From positions 806,001-870,000 of the forward strand of contig NZ_CP034562.1 of the NCBI RefSeq assembly GCF_003970675.1: a stretch of DNA of 64,000 nucleotides. The letters run 5' to 3'. The translations under genes were made by a program, and so were the position numbers. Below the pieces are notes generated by a model that was not told where the DNA came from, searched no databases, and saw only the letters and a program-made list of their open reading frames with translations. Source of the stretch: Flammeovirga pectinis. GTDB taxonomy: Bacteria; Bacteroidota; Bacteroidia; Cytophagales; Flammeovirgaceae. Within the stretch, counting starts at the first letter, position 1, and every line of letters begins with the position of its first letter. This document shows, piece by piece, positions 38,993 through 47,717 of this stretch.

Positions 38993-39712
38993 ATGGGACA
39001 CTGGCAGGAAAGAACTGAGCTACTTATTGGGCAAGAAGGTATTGAGAACTTAGGAAATAAACACGTATTAATAATAGGTGTTGGTGGAGTAGGTGGTTTT
39101 GCTGCAGAAGCAATTGCAAGAGCAGGTGTAGGAAGAATTACAATTGTAGACGGTGATGTGGTTGATGTTAGTAACAGAAACAGACAAATTGCTGCATTGG
39201 TAAGTACAGAAAATATGTCTAAGGTTAAAGTTATTGGCGATAGAATTAAGGATATAAATCCAGATGTTCAGCTAGAAACTAAACAAATTTATCTTGATGG
39301 TGAAAATATTGCTACGCTTTTAGATGAACATGCCTACGATTATGTAGTGGAATGTATTGATACATTAACGCCAAAAGTAACTTTACTTACTACTTGTATA
39401 GATAAAAAAATTAAGGTTATAAGTTCTATGGGAGCCGGGGGCAGAATGGACCCAACACAAACTAAAGTAGCGAGACTTAGAGATACTTACAATTGCTTAC
39501 TAGCTAAAAAAGTAAGAAAAATGGTGGGTACTCAAAGATACAGACGTAAGATTAAAGTTGTATTCTCGCCAGAGGTAATAGATAAAAGTAAAGTGGAAGA
39601 AGTGAAAGGAGTAAAGCATAAACGCTCTACAATTGGTACCATTTCTTATATGCCAGCAGTGTTTGGTTTAACGGTTGCTTCTGTTGCTTTACGTGATTTA
39701 TTGGATAGTTAA
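38993..39712 (+). CDS. tcdA: tRNA threonylcarbamoyladenosine dehydratase
   Basis: 239 residues. The ThiF/E1-like nucleotide-binding motif is IIGVGGVGGFAAEAIARAG (28-46), followed by DGDVVDVSNRNRQ and the CIDTLTPKVTLL block typical of TcdA (CsdL/YgdL). It cyclises t6A37 to ct6A in ANN-decoding tRNAs using ATP. Lack of the thiamine-pathway genes nearby and the RKIKVVFSPE segment favour TcdA over ThiF or MoeB. It follows tatD on the same strand. Confidence 0.9.
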   Translation: MGHWQERTELLIGQEGIENLGNKHVLIIGVGGVGGFAAEAIARAGVGRITIVDGDVVDVSNRNRQIAALVSTENMSKVKVIGDRIKDINPDVQLETKQIYLDGENIATLLDEHAYDYVVECIDTLTPKVTLLTTCIDKKIKVISSMGAGGRMDPTQTKVARLRDTYNCLLAKKVRKMVGTQRYRRKIKVVFSPEVIDKSKVEEVKGVKHKRSTIGTISYMPAVFGLTVASVALRDLLDS

Positions 39713-39771
39713 CATCCTTTAAAGAAAATAAATAACTGTTTTTGTCACAAAATTATCCAAGTAGATGTTGT

Positions 39772-39779
39772 TAGTTTTG
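39772..39779 (+). promoter_or_regulatory. -7 element for the acyltransferase gene
   Basis: TAGTTTTG, exact match, 63 bases before the ATG at 39842. Confidence 0.45.
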
Positions 39780-39841
39780 TTGTACTATACAGTACATTTT
39801 CTAGAATCATAATCTCTAACGAGATTTCTAATATCACATCT

Positions 39842-40432
39842 ATGATTAGATTAATTTTTCGTCTTTTATTTAATTTAAATGGTTGGTCGCTCAAAGTAGA
39901 TCATATTCCTGTTGATAAATTAGAGAGAAGTGTTTTTTTAGCAGCACCTCATACCACAAACTGGGATGCAGTTTATATGGTTGCTGCTATGCGAAAAATT
40001 GGTGTAAAATTAAGGTTTGCCATTAAAAAAGAATGGATCCGTTTTCCGTTGAGTATTGCCATTAAACCCATGGGTGCAATTGGTATAGATAGAAGACCAA
40101 TTAATAAAAGAGAGAAAAAGATAAGCATGGTAGATGCTATCAGTAACCTCTTTAAAGAAAATGATAAATTGGCTTTAGTAATGCCTCCAGAGGGATCTAG
40201 ATCACTTAGAAAAGAGTGGAAATCTGGTTTCTATTATGTAGCAGTTCAATCTAAAGTACCTATTGCATTGGCTTATCTTGATTATGATAAAAAACAAGCA
40301 GGTGTTTACGAAATTTTTGAACCTACAGGTGCTTTTGAAGCAGATATGAAATATATCACTTCAGTTTATAAAGAAAACCACCCAGGTCCTAAATTTCCAG
40401 AGCTGTATAGTTTAGACGAAAGGTTTGTATAA
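39842..40432 (+). CDS. 1-acyl-glycerol-3-phosphate-acyltransferase-like protein
   Basis: 196 residues. The HX4D catalytic motif is H37-T-T-N-W-D42 (APHTTNWD), and the glycerophosphate-binding PEGSR motif is at about 115-120. A hydrophobic N-terminus (LIFRLLFNLNGW) suggests membrane association. The protein is short, as in the compact Bacteroidota branch of PlsC-like enzymes. It should acylate a lysophospholipid or similar acceptor at the inner membrane. Monocistronic with a very strong terminator. Confidence 0.85.
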   Translation: MIRLIFRLLFNLNGWSLKVDHIPVDKLERSVFLAAPHTTNWDAVYMVAAMRKIGVKLRFAIKKEWIRFPLSIAIKPMGAIGIDRRPINKREKKISMVDAISNLFKENDKLALVMPPEGSRSLRKEWKSGFYYVAVQSKVPIALAYLDYDKKQAGVYEIFEPTGAFEADMKYITSVYKENHPGPKFPELYSLDERFV

Positions 40433-40488
40433 AAGTAAACTTGGTAGCTATTCTTTTGTAGAAATAGGTACTTTGAAAATATTATTTG

Positions 40489-40519
40489 AAGGAAAGGGAT
40501 TATCCCTTTCCTTTTTTTG
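40489..40519 (+). terminator. Rho-independent terminator
   Basis: An 11-bp perfect stem (40489-40499 with 40503-40513), a 3-base loop and a T-run. Confidence 0.9.
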
Positions 40520-40560
40520 TAAATTCATATAGAGATTGAATTAATTAAAAATGAAAAATC

Positions 40561-41262
40561 ATGGATTTATTAAATAAAAGAATACTGATTACAGGAGGAA
40601 GTTCTGGGATTGGAAAACAAACAGCTAAATTTTTAATAGCTAAAGGAGCCAAAGTACTTATTACTGGTAGAGCTGAAGAAAAATTATTAAAAGTAGCAGA
40701 AGAGATTGGAGCTATTCCAATGCTATTTGATATAGCACAGCACAATACAATACAAGATAAAACAATTGCTTGTGTAAAAGCATTAGATGGTGGAGTAGAT
40801 GTACTTATTAATAATGCAGGTATTGGAGAATTTGCCGAATTAGAAGACGTATCTCTAAGTTCTTTTCAAAGAGTGTTTGATGTAAACGTCTTTGGATTAT
40901 CGGAATTAACAAAATGTATTTTACCTTATTTCCAAGAACAAGGATATGGTAATATTATAAACATTGGTTCTACAGCAGCGTCTAAAGGTTTTGCCTTTGG
41001 GTCTGTATATGTTGCCTCAAAATTTGCTTTAAGAGGATTGACACAATGTTGGCAAGCAGAATTAAGAAAATACAATATTAGAGTTACGCTAATAAACCCA
41101 AGTGAGGTAGTTACTGCTTTTGGAACAGAAAACAGAGAAGAAAAACCAGAAGAAGCTAGAAAACTTACTGCAACAGAAATAGCACATACTATTGTTAGTA
41201 GTTTGGAACTAGATGATAGAGGGTTTATTCCAGAAGTTACAGTATGGGCTACTAATCCTTAA
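40561..41262 (+). CDS. SDR family oxidoreductase
   Basis: 233 residues. A Rossmann fold with TGGSSGIG (11-18), the NNAG motif (VLINNAGIGEF), and the catalytic Y150-x-x-x-K154 (YVASK) with the Ser upstream in IGSTAASKG. Classical short-chain dehydrogenase; NADPH preference is plausible from the TGR segment after strand 2 (ITGRAEE). Substrate unknown; the 3-ketoacyl-reductase-like pattern is general to the family. Single gene between two terminated units. Confidence 0.88.
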   Translation: MDLLNKRILITGGSSGIGKQTAKFLIAKGAKVLITGRAEEKLLKVAEEIGAIPMLFDIAQHNTIQDKTIACVKALDGGVDVLINNAGIGEFAELEDVSLSSFQRVFDVNVFGLSELTKCILPYFQEQGYGNIINIGSTAASKGFAFGSVYVASKFALRGLTQCWQAELRKYNIRVTLINPSEVVTAFGTENREEKPEEARKLTATEIAHTIVSSLELDDRGFIPEVTVWATNP

Positions 41263-41327
41263 TTATTTAAGAATTATAATTAATATTGTACAATCAATTA
41301 ACTATTGGAATCCTAAATTGAAGAAGA

Positions 41328-42143
41328 ATGGAAGGAGTAGATAAGGATATCATTGCTCAGATAAATGCTAATAAATGTATGTTTCAGATGCCTTCTAAAC
41401 AGAAGTCTGATGAGTTTATAGATGATATGTTCCGTTTTTTATTTCCTGTAGTTTCGGGAGTAGAACAAGGACATTATGCCGCAGAACTTGCTTTACTACG
41501 TCTAAAAGGCAAAATGCAAGAGTTATTTCTTCCAATAAGAGATCAGTTTGAAATTGGATGTTCTAGAGCAACAGAAAGTTTTTTTGATGCACTTCCAGAA
41601 GTACATATCAAATTAATGAAAGATGCTCAAGCAATTTTTGATGGAGATCCTGCAGCTAAGCATATAGAAGAGGTTATACTTGCTTACCCTGGCTTTTATG
41701 CCATTTATGTATATAGACTTGCACACCAATTGTATAATTGTGAAGTGCCAATTGTTCCTAGATTATTTTCTGAATATGCACATAGTAAAACAGGAATAGA
41801 TATACATCCGGGAGCTAATATTGGAGAGTACTTTTGCATAGACCATGGAACGGGTATTGTTGTGGGAGAAACAACAGATATTGGAGAACATGTTAAACTG
41901 TATCAAGGTGTTACATTAGGAGCCTTGAGTGTAAGTAAAGATATGGCTACTAAGAAAAGGCACCCAACAATTGAAGATAATGTAATTATCTATTCTGGAA
42001 CTACAGTTCTAGGTGGAGAAACTGTTATTGGTGCCAATTCTATAATTGGTGGTAATGTTTGGCTTACCGAAAGTGTTCATAAGGATTCTACAGTATATAA
42101 TCAAAGTACTGTGAGTGTAAGAAAAAAGAAAACAGCGATATAA
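41328..42143 (+). CDS. cysE: Serine O-acetyltransferase
   Basis: 271 residues. An N-terminal helical domain (about 1-140) and a left-handed parallel beta-helix of hexapeptide repeats (about 150-260) carry the active-site segments GIDIHPGANIGEYFCIDHGTG and VKLYQGVTLGAL. It acetylates serine with acetyl-CoA, the first step of cysteine synthesis. The C-terminus is short and ends RKKKTAI. No cysK is adjacent. A 14-bp-stem terminator follows directly. Confidence 0.93.
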   Translation: MEGVDKDIIAQINANKCMFQMPSKQKSDEFIDDMFRFLFPVVSGVEQGHYAAELALLRLKGKMQELFLPIRDQFEIGCSRATESFFDALPEVHIKLMKDAQAIFDGDPAAKHIEEVILAYPGFYAIYVYRLAHQLYNCEVPIVPRLFSEYAHSKTGIDIHPGANIGEYFCIDHGTGIVVGETTDIGEHVKLYQGVTLGALSVSKDMATKKRHPTIEDNVIIYSGTTVLGGETVIGANSIIGGNVWLTESVHKDSTVYNQSTVSVRKKKTAI

Positions 42144-42144
42144 A

Positions 42145-42184
42145 AAAACAGGCTATACCAATTAAAGTATAGCCTGTTTTCTTT
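42145..42184. terminator. Bidirectional terminator after cysE
   Basis: A perfect 14-bp stem (42145-42158 with 42167-42180), with A-rich left and T-rich right flanks. It serves cysE and the convergent hypothetical gene. Confidence 0.92.
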
Positions 42185-42201
42185 TATTATTTTCGTTAAA
42201 A

Positions 42202-42726
42202 TTAATTCTTACAAATTTCTAATTCGCCTAAGGCTCCGTTAAGACCATCAACTCCACTATTTAAGTGTATTATAGCTTCTTTAATATGATCAATTGCTTC
42301 ATTTAAATGATTGTGCATCTCGTTCATATCTTCTGCATAGTGAGCAGTAGATAACGTAGTAGAAGCAATATCAAAAATTCTCTTAGCATCATGAAAAGAA
42401 TCATGTGCATCAAAAGTTTGGTTACTTGCTACTTCACAGATTAAATATGCTTGCGACTTTGCATTATGTGTTTCATCTTTTGCAAAGTGAGCATTTCTCA
42501 TGGCAGCCTCAGCTTCATTTTTAGCAAGACCAACATTTTCTTTCATACAATCCATTGTCTGACAATCAAAACATTCACTTATAAAGTGCAATGCTGTTTC
42601 AGCTCCTTCATGAGAAGTCTGGTAAAAATCATATGCCTCATTTATATCAGTAACAACAACGTGATGTTGACCATAAGAAAAGGTAAAAGACAATGATAAT
42701 AGAATAATGAGTAAGAGTTTTTTCAT
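42202..42726 (-). CDS. Secreted helical protein of unknown function
   Basis: 174 residues with a signal peptide ending near SFSYGQ (20). The rest is predicted from composition to be helical, rich in Ala, His, Asp and Glu, with heptad-like spacing (NEAEAAMRNAHFAKDETHNAKSQA). Cysteines cluster in SECFDCQTMDC. The many histidines and the cysteine cluster could bind metal, but this is speculation. Single gene. Confidence 0.65.
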   Translation of the reverse strand: MKKLLLIILLSLSFTFSYGQHHVVVTDINEAYDFYQTSHEGAETALHFISECFDCQTMDCMKENVGLAKNEAEAAMRNAHFAKDETHNAKSQAYLICEVASNQTFDAHDSFHDAKRIFDIASTTLSTAHYAEDMNEMHNHLNEAIDHIKEAIIHLNSGVDGLNGALGELEICKN

Positions 42727-42830
42727 ATAGGTTCTCGGTTGGTGTACGTCAAGATAACAATCAACAATAAAATAAAGTGCCCAACGTTACAATATTTCTG
42801 TTGATATTATATTTATTCCTACTCTTTATT

Positions 42831-42879
42831 GATAAAATACAAAAGCCCTTTCCATTAAAGTTATAATGAAAAGGGCTTT
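42831..42879 (-). terminator. Terminator of the J-domain/PspA operon
   Basis: A 10-bp stem (42842-42851 with 42870-42879) plus an inner CATT/AATG pairing. The minus strand continues T-rich. Confidence 0.82.
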
Positions 42880-42921
42880 GTTAGAAAAATACAATTTATA
42901 TCTATATTCTAATCAAAGTGA

Positions 42922-43764
42922 TTATTTATTTTTTAATTGCTCTTTTAACTTATCTAATTCAGAAGGTTCACTACTAGGAGATGCAGAAGTATTACTAGAA
43001 CTAGATGTAGAAGAAGTATTAGTAGTAGTACTATCTGTACTAGAGCCTTCAGATAAACGTGCTTTTAATTTAGCCAACTCATCAGATGCTCCAATAGAAA
43101 CATTACCACCAGGAGCTATTCCTAAAGCCTTGTCAATTTCATTCTCTGGCGTTTGCTGATTTAAATCTGCAATCTGACCATAAGACTCTGCTAAAGCTTC
43201 TTTTTCTTCTACTTTTTGTTTCATTTTTTCTAAACGAGCTAAAGTATTAGAAGAGTCAACATTAGATAATTGCTTGTTTAATTTTGCAGAAGCATCACTA
43301 ACCGTAGCACGAGCTCGTAATGTTTTCAACTCATTTTCCCAAGAACCAATTTGAGTTTTAAGTTGTTGAACATTCTGCTCCATCTTAGTGAGCATACCAG
43401 AATAATTATCAATATTTTTCTGATTTGCACCAGCTCTTTGAGCATATTGTTGTTTTCTTTCTAAAGCCTGAGTAGCTAATCTATCTGCTTCATCAGGGGC
43501 TAATTGTCCTTGAGATGCTCTTTGTACAAGTAACATCGCTTTTTGTTCAAACTCTTTAGAATTTCTATTATTTGATTCAAATTCCTTCTTTTCTCTAATA
43601 GTTAAGGCCTTAACTTCTGCAAGTCCTTGCATAGATTTAGATAAATCGCCTTTTAAATCTCTTATCCCTTGTTCCGTCTGCTTTATTGGATTTTCTAATT
43701 TATCTAACACCGAATGTGCTTCTGATTCTGCAATTCCAAAAAGTCTTTTTAGCCATCCAAACAT
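42922..43764 (-). CDS. pspA: PspA/IM30 family protein
   Basis: 280 residues. An amphipathic N-terminal helix (MFGWLKRLFGIAESEAHSVLDKLENP) is followed by the long coiled-coil of PspA/Vipp1 (about 25-200), an ESCRT-III relative that remodels and protects the inner membrane. The C-terminal third adds a Ser/Thr-rich disordered linker (about 240-265) and a final short helix (SELDKLKEQLKNK), which echoes the SDELAKLKARLSEG segment. It lies 25 bases downstream of a J-domain gene in one operon, with no pspF or pspBC genes, so regulation differs from E. coli. Confidence 0.88.
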   Translation of the reverse strand: MFGWLKRLFGIAESEAHSVLDKLENPIKQTEQGIRDLKGDLSKSMQGLAEVKALTIREKKEFESNNRNSKEFEQKAMLLVQRASQGQLAPDEADRLATQALERKQQYAQRAGANQKNIDNYSGMLTKMEQNVQQLKTQIGSWENELKTLRARATVSDASAKLNKQLSNVDSSNTLARLEKMKQKVEEKEALAESYGQIADLNQQTPENEIDKALGIAPGGNVSIGASDELAKLKARLSEGSSTDSTTTNTSSTSSSSNTSASPSSEPSELDKLKEQLKNK

Positions 43765-43789
43765 GTTTGTATATTTTTGTTATTAATTT

Positions 43790-44215
43790 CTATTTTAAAG
43801 TTTTTTCAAAGAAGTTATAGGCTTCATTTATTTCTAAAGTTACCTTCTGAGCCATATCTTGTTTCTTCTTATCACCGGCATAAAGATCCGGATGATATAA
43901 TTTAATCAATTTTCTATAAGATTTCTTTATTGTTGCAAAATCATCACCCGGTTTTACTTCCAAAGCACTATAATATTCCTGTTCTTTGGTTTTTTTCTGC
44001 GGTTTTTGCTGATAAGACTGCTGCTGATTAGCATATTCTTGGTGAGAAGAACTCTCCTTGTATGTGTAGGTAGAATTTTTTATCTCGTCATAATACTTTT
44101 TCCATTCAGCATCAAAACCATCTTCGTTTTTAAAGAGGTTCTCAAATAACGGATTTTTATCAATCTGGTCGTTTATTGTTGCTTTTAATATGTCTTTAAA
44201 TCGATCTACTAGCAT
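43790..44215 (-). CDS. J-domain protein
   Basis: 141 residues from ATG 44215; a GTG at 44236 is an in-frame alternative. The N-terminal helical region (1-50) is followed by a Gln/Tyr/Ser linker (about 55-75) and a C-terminal J domain (79-141) with H108-P109-D110 in KLIKLYHPDLYAGD. The J domain should stimulate a DnaK-type Hsp70; the N-terminus probably supplies client or location. The reversed order (J domain last) differs from DnaJ. Cotranscription with PspA suggests chaperone-assisted membrane stress work. Confidence 0.85.
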   Translation of the reverse strand: MLVDRFKDILKATINDQIDKNPLFENLFKNEDGFDAEWKKYYDEIKNSTYTYKESSSHQEYANQQQSYQQKPQKKTKEQEYYSALEVKPGDDFATIKKSYRKLIKLYHPDLYAGDKKKQDMAQKVTLEINEAYNFFEKTLK

Positions 44216-44662
44216 GTTTAATTTTTTATTTGACACTACAGGTAATTAATACCTCTATATATTTAACACGAAAAGTTACTAAAAAAGATGCTTTTTTACT
44301 CAAAAAGTTATTTGTGAATGATTTTTCATTTATTTTTTTTGACATATTATTTGATAAGTGTATATTGGAAACTTAATATAAGCAGTATTAATGCTTGTGT
44401 TATTTATTATAAACACACTCACTTTTTTTTATATTTCTAACTGTAAATTTATATTTTTATATGTTAGAAGTAATTTCAAAGTATTCTACTTTTAAGTATT
44501 CAGTCAAAAATAGTTTATAAATAGTTATCATTTATTTTTTTGTACACACACTACTAAAACCATGATGATAGATAGTATAGGCTAGTTTTGTTTAGATACG
44601 TACTACTAATTTACAGACAGGTTTACCTAAATCAGTCTTATTAAAAAAAACATAAATTAAAG
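44216..44662. other. Divergent AT-rich spacer, J-domain operon / fadD
   Basis: 447 bases with long T and A runs and no usable frame. An exact -7 element for the rightward gene lies at 44583-44590; I see none for the J-domain operon. Confidence 0.5.
44583..44590 (+). promoter_or_regulatory. -7 element for fadD
   Basis: TAGTTTTG, exact match, 73 bases before the ATG at 44663. Confidence 0.45.
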
Positions 44663-46360
44663 ATGGAACAAAAGCGCCCTTGGTATAAACACTACGCTGA
44701 TTTTACTCCTCAGGAAATTAACCCTGATAACTACCAATCGTTAATAGCTCTTTTTGAAGAATCGTTTAAGAAATTTTCGGATAAGGTAGCATACGAATGT
44801 ATGGGTGCTAAATTAACTTATAAAGAAGTTGATTTAGCTTCAGAACGTTTTGCTGCTTATTTGCAGAACTCATGCGGTATGGATAGAGGAGACAGAATTG
44901 CTATTCAGATGCCAAACGTATTGCAATATCCAATTGCAATGATTGGAGCAATTCGTGCAGGTATGGTAGTCGTTAATACTAACCCGCTTTATACAGAAAG
45001 AGAAATGCTACATCAGTTTACTGATGCAGGTGTAAAAACAGTTGTAATTATGGCTAATTTTGCTGATAAATTACAAAATTGTTTACCAAAAGCTCCATCT
45101 ATAAAAAATATAATTATAACAGAAATTGGAGACCTTCTAGCTTTTCCTAAAAGCTTGATTGTGAATTCTGTAGTGAAATATGTTAAGAAAATGGTTCCTG
45201 CTTTTAGCATACCAAATGCAGTGAAATTTAAAACTGCATTAAGAAAGGGAGCCACATCTACTTATGTAAGACCAATCTTAACAGGAGAAGACCATGCCTT
45301 CTTACAATATACTGGTGGAACAACAGGTGTTGCTAAAGGCGCAATCCTAACACACAGAAATATTGTTGCTAACCTAGAACAATCAAACGCTTGGTTACAG
45401 GGATTCTTAAAAGAAGGAGAAGAATTAGTAGTTACTGCACTGCCATTATATCATATTTTTGCCTTAACAGTAAACTGTATGACGATGATGAAGATTGGTG
45501 CACACAATTTATTGATTACCAATCCTCGTGATATGGATGCCTTTATTGGTGAAATAAGTAAATATAAATTCTCTATCATGACGGGTGTAAATACACTTTT
45601 TAATGGTATGCTGAATCATAATAAATTTGCTGATCTAGACTTTTCAAAATTAAAAGTTACAATTGGTGGCGGTATGGCTGTTCAACAGGCTGTAGCAAAA
45701 CGTTGGGAAGAAATTACAAAATGTACTTTAGCAGAAGGATATGGTTTAACAGAAACATCTCCTGTAGTTTGTGTACATAGATTAGATAATCCTAAAATTG
45801 GTACTATTGGTTTACCTTATCCATCTACAGACGTAAAAGTTTTAGATGAAGATGGAAAAGAAGTAGCGATTGGAGAAACTGGAGAACTTTGTGTAAATGG
45901 TCCTCAGGTAATGAAAGGCTATTGGAATAGACCACAAGAAACAGAAGATACATTCTTCCCTAACGGGTGGTTAAGAACCGGAGATATTGCTACAATGGAC
46001 CACCATGGTTACTTTAAAATTGTAGACCGTATTAAAGATATGGTTTTAGTTTCTGGCTTTAATGTGTACCCTAACGAAGTAGAAGAAGTTCTAGTAATGC
46101 ACGAAGGTGTAGATGAATGTGCTGTAATTGGTGTACCTGATGAGAAATCTACAGAAGCAGTAAAATGTTTTATTGTGAAAAAAGACCAGCATTTAACGCA
46201 AGAACAATTAAAGAGTTTTTGTAAACAAAATTTGGCAGGGTACAAAGTACCAAGGCATTATGAATTCCGTACAGAATTACCAAAATCTGCTGTAGGAAAA
46301 ATCTTAAGGCGTGTGCTGAAAGAGGAAGAATTAGCCAAAACAAAAAAGGCGTTACATTAA
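44663..46360 (+). CDS. fadD: Long-chain fatty acid-CoA ligase
   Basis: 565 residues, the FadD length. Adenylation motifs are the P-loop-like YTGGTTGVAKGA (about 216-227), YGLTETSP, the hinge WLRTGDIA, and the C-terminal catalytic Lys in SAVGKILRR. It activates fatty acids to acyl-CoA via acyl-AMP, at the inner face of the membrane. The opening block (WYKHYADFTPQEINPDNYQSL) matches bacterial FadD. Monocistronic with its own terminator; no other beta-oxidation genes nearby. Confidence 0.92.
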   Translation: MEQKRPWYKHYADFTPQEINPDNYQSLIALFEESFKKFSDKVAYECMGAKLTYKEVDLASERFAAYLQNSCGMDRGDRIAIQMPNVLQYPIAMIGAIRAGMVVVNTNPLYTEREMLHQFTDAGVKTVVIMANFADKLQNCLPKAPSIKNIIITEIGDLLAFPKSLIVNSVVKYVKKMVPAFSIPNAVKFKTALRKGATSTYVRPILTGEDHAFLQYTGGTTGVAKGAILTHRNIVANLEQSNAWLQGFLKEGEELVVTALPLYHIFALTVNCMTMMKIGAHNLLITNPRDMDAFIGEISKYKFSIMTGVNTLFNGMLNHNKFADLDFSKLKVTIGGGMAVQQAVAKRWEEITKCTLAEGYGLTETSPVVCVHRLDNPKIGTIGLPYPSTDVKVLDEDGKEVAIGETGELCVNGPQVMKGYWNRPQETEDTFFPNGWLRTGDIATMDHHGYFKIVDRIKDMVLVSGFNVYPNEVEEVLVMHEGVDECAVIGVPDEKSTEAVKCFIVKKDQHLTQEQLKSFCKQNLAGYKVPRHYEFRTELPKSAVGKILRRVLKEEELAKTKKALH

Positions 46361-46377
46361 GTCTTAAAATATATAGT

Positions 46378-46415
46378 AAGGTACTGCAAAGAAATTCTGC
46401 GCAGTGCCTTTTTTT
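46378..46415 (+). terminator. Terminator of fadD
   Basis: A 10-bp stem with one wobble (46378-46387 with 46401-46410), followed by T-run to 46415. Confidence 0.88.
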
Positions 46416-46451
46416 ATTCAAAACTAACCAACTTCAATAACTAGTTTAATT

Positions 46452-47126
46452 ATGAATTCATCAAAAGAATGGGTGTCTATAAAGTTTGATGCTCCGTTTC
46501 TAACAAATAATACACTTACATCAGAAATGGACGCATTATGGTTTGTTTTTCATGGTTATGGTCAGTTAGCAGAACATTTTATCAGGCGTTTTGATGTTTT
46601 AGATAGCTCTACAAATCATGTAGTAGCCTTACAAGGACTTTCAAAATTTTATTTAGACAATAACTATAAGAAAGTAGGGGCCTCTTGGATGACTAAACTA
46701 GAACGGGAGGTAGATATTCTTCATCAAAAAAGATACATAGACGAAGTCTTTTATAACAGGTTAATGAAAGCTGATAAAAAGGAGATGAAATTAAACTTCT
46801 TTGCTTTCTCTCAGGGTGGAGCAACCTTACTTAGGTGGTTAAAAGATGCACAACCTAAGGTAGATAATCTGATTATGTGGGCTGCAGATTTACCTTCTGA
46901 ATTAACTGTAACTGATTTTAATTTCTTATCAGAAGAGTCTAACCTAGTTGTAGTTCTGGGAAATCAAGATCCATTTGCAAAAATGATTGATATCACTAGG
47001 CAAAAAGAACTCTTACAAAATTTACCTTGTAGCACAGAATTTGTATCGTTTGATGGAGGTCATCTTGTAAAAAGAGACGTTTTAGAAACGATAATAGAAA
47101 AACTAAACTGTAAAACTAATTTTTAG
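46452..47126 (+). CDS. Alpha/beta hydrolase, carboxylesterase/phospholipase-like
   Basis: 224 residues, no signal peptide. The oxyanion region HGYGQLAEHF precedes the nucleophile elbow F-S120-Q-G-G (AFSQGGATLLRW). D173 (LGNQDPFA) and H204 (FDGGHLVKRD) complete a Ser-Asp-His triad. Size and the FSQGG motif fit the YpfH/carboxylesterase-2 type. It probably hydrolyses acyl esters or thioesters in the cytoplasm. The next gene starts 2 bases after its stop, so it is cotranscribed with the scramblase-like protein and the two may act on the same lipids. Confidence 0.8.
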   Translation: MNSSKEWVSIKFDAPFLTNNTLTSEMDALWFVFHGYGQLAEHFIRRFDVLDSSTNHVVALQGLSKFYLDNNYKKVGASWMTKLEREVDILHQKRYIDEVFYNRLMKADKKEMKLNFFAFSQGGATLLRWLKDAQPKVDNLIMWAADLPSELTVTDFNFLSEESNLVVVLGNQDPFAKMIDITRQKELLQNLPCSTEFVSFDGGHLVKRDVLETIIEKLNCKTNF

Positions 47127-47128
47127 CT

Positions 47129-47716
47129 ATGCATCCCTTATTAAATCATAATGTATTTCTAGTAAAAGAGCACGTTGGTATGTTCAAAGCAGCCAATAAC
47201 TACGACATCTACGATCCAGAAACGGATAGAATCATGATGGAATGTAGAGAAGATAATCTAGGTTTTCTTACTAAGATGCTTCGTTTTACTGACTACAAAA
47301 GAAATACGCCTTTTAATATTGAAATTAAATCGGCAACAGGAGAAAAAATACTAACTGTAAAAAGAGGGATTTCTATCTTTTTGTCGGACGTAGAAGTATT
47401 TGATGAACACGACCAACTTGTAGGCACTTTTAAGCAAAAGCTATTTTCTATAGGCGGAAAATTTGAGGTAGTAGACCCAAATGGTGTTTCGCTTTGTATG
47501 CTTAAAGGAAAGTGGACAAGCTGGGATTTCAGATTTGTAAAAGACGATTTTGAGTTTGCACATGTAAGTAAACAGTTTGCAGGTATTGCAAAAGAAATGT
47601 TTACTACTGCAGATAATTATGCATTAGAAATTAACCCAGAGGTACCTCAAGATAACCGATTAAGGTTGCTTATTTTGGCAGCGGTTATGTGTATCGATAT
47701 GGTATTAAAAGAGTAA
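47129..47716 (+). CDS. Scramblase / LURP-one-related family protein
   Basis: 195 residues. The pattern (YDIYDPETDRIMMECRE, then GEKILTVKRGISIFLSDVEVFDEHDQLVGTFKQKLF, then KFEVVDPNG) matches the scramblase-like beta-barrel family, and a hydrophobic helix lies near the C-terminus (RLLILAAVMCIDMVL). Bacterial members are of unknown function; lipid binding is inferred from the eukaryotic scramblases. Operon with the esterase upstream. It ends one base from the convergent RluA gene. Confidence 0.75.
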   Translation: MHPLLNHNVFLVKEHVGMFKAANNYDIYDPETDRIMMECREDNLGFLTKMLRFTDYKRNTPFNIEIKSATGEKILTVKRGISIFLSDVEVFDEHDQLVGTFKQKLFSIGGKFEVVDPNGVSLCMLKGKWTSWDFRFVKDDFEFAHVSKQFAGIAKEMFTTADNYALEINPEVPQDNRLRLLILAAVMCIDMVLKE

Positions 47717-47717
47717 T

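Noticed and set aside
42866-43159. Plus-strand frame opposite pspA
   Set aside because: Ser/Val-rich translation is the mirror of the Ser/Thr-rich PspA tail codons; no start signal or family features.
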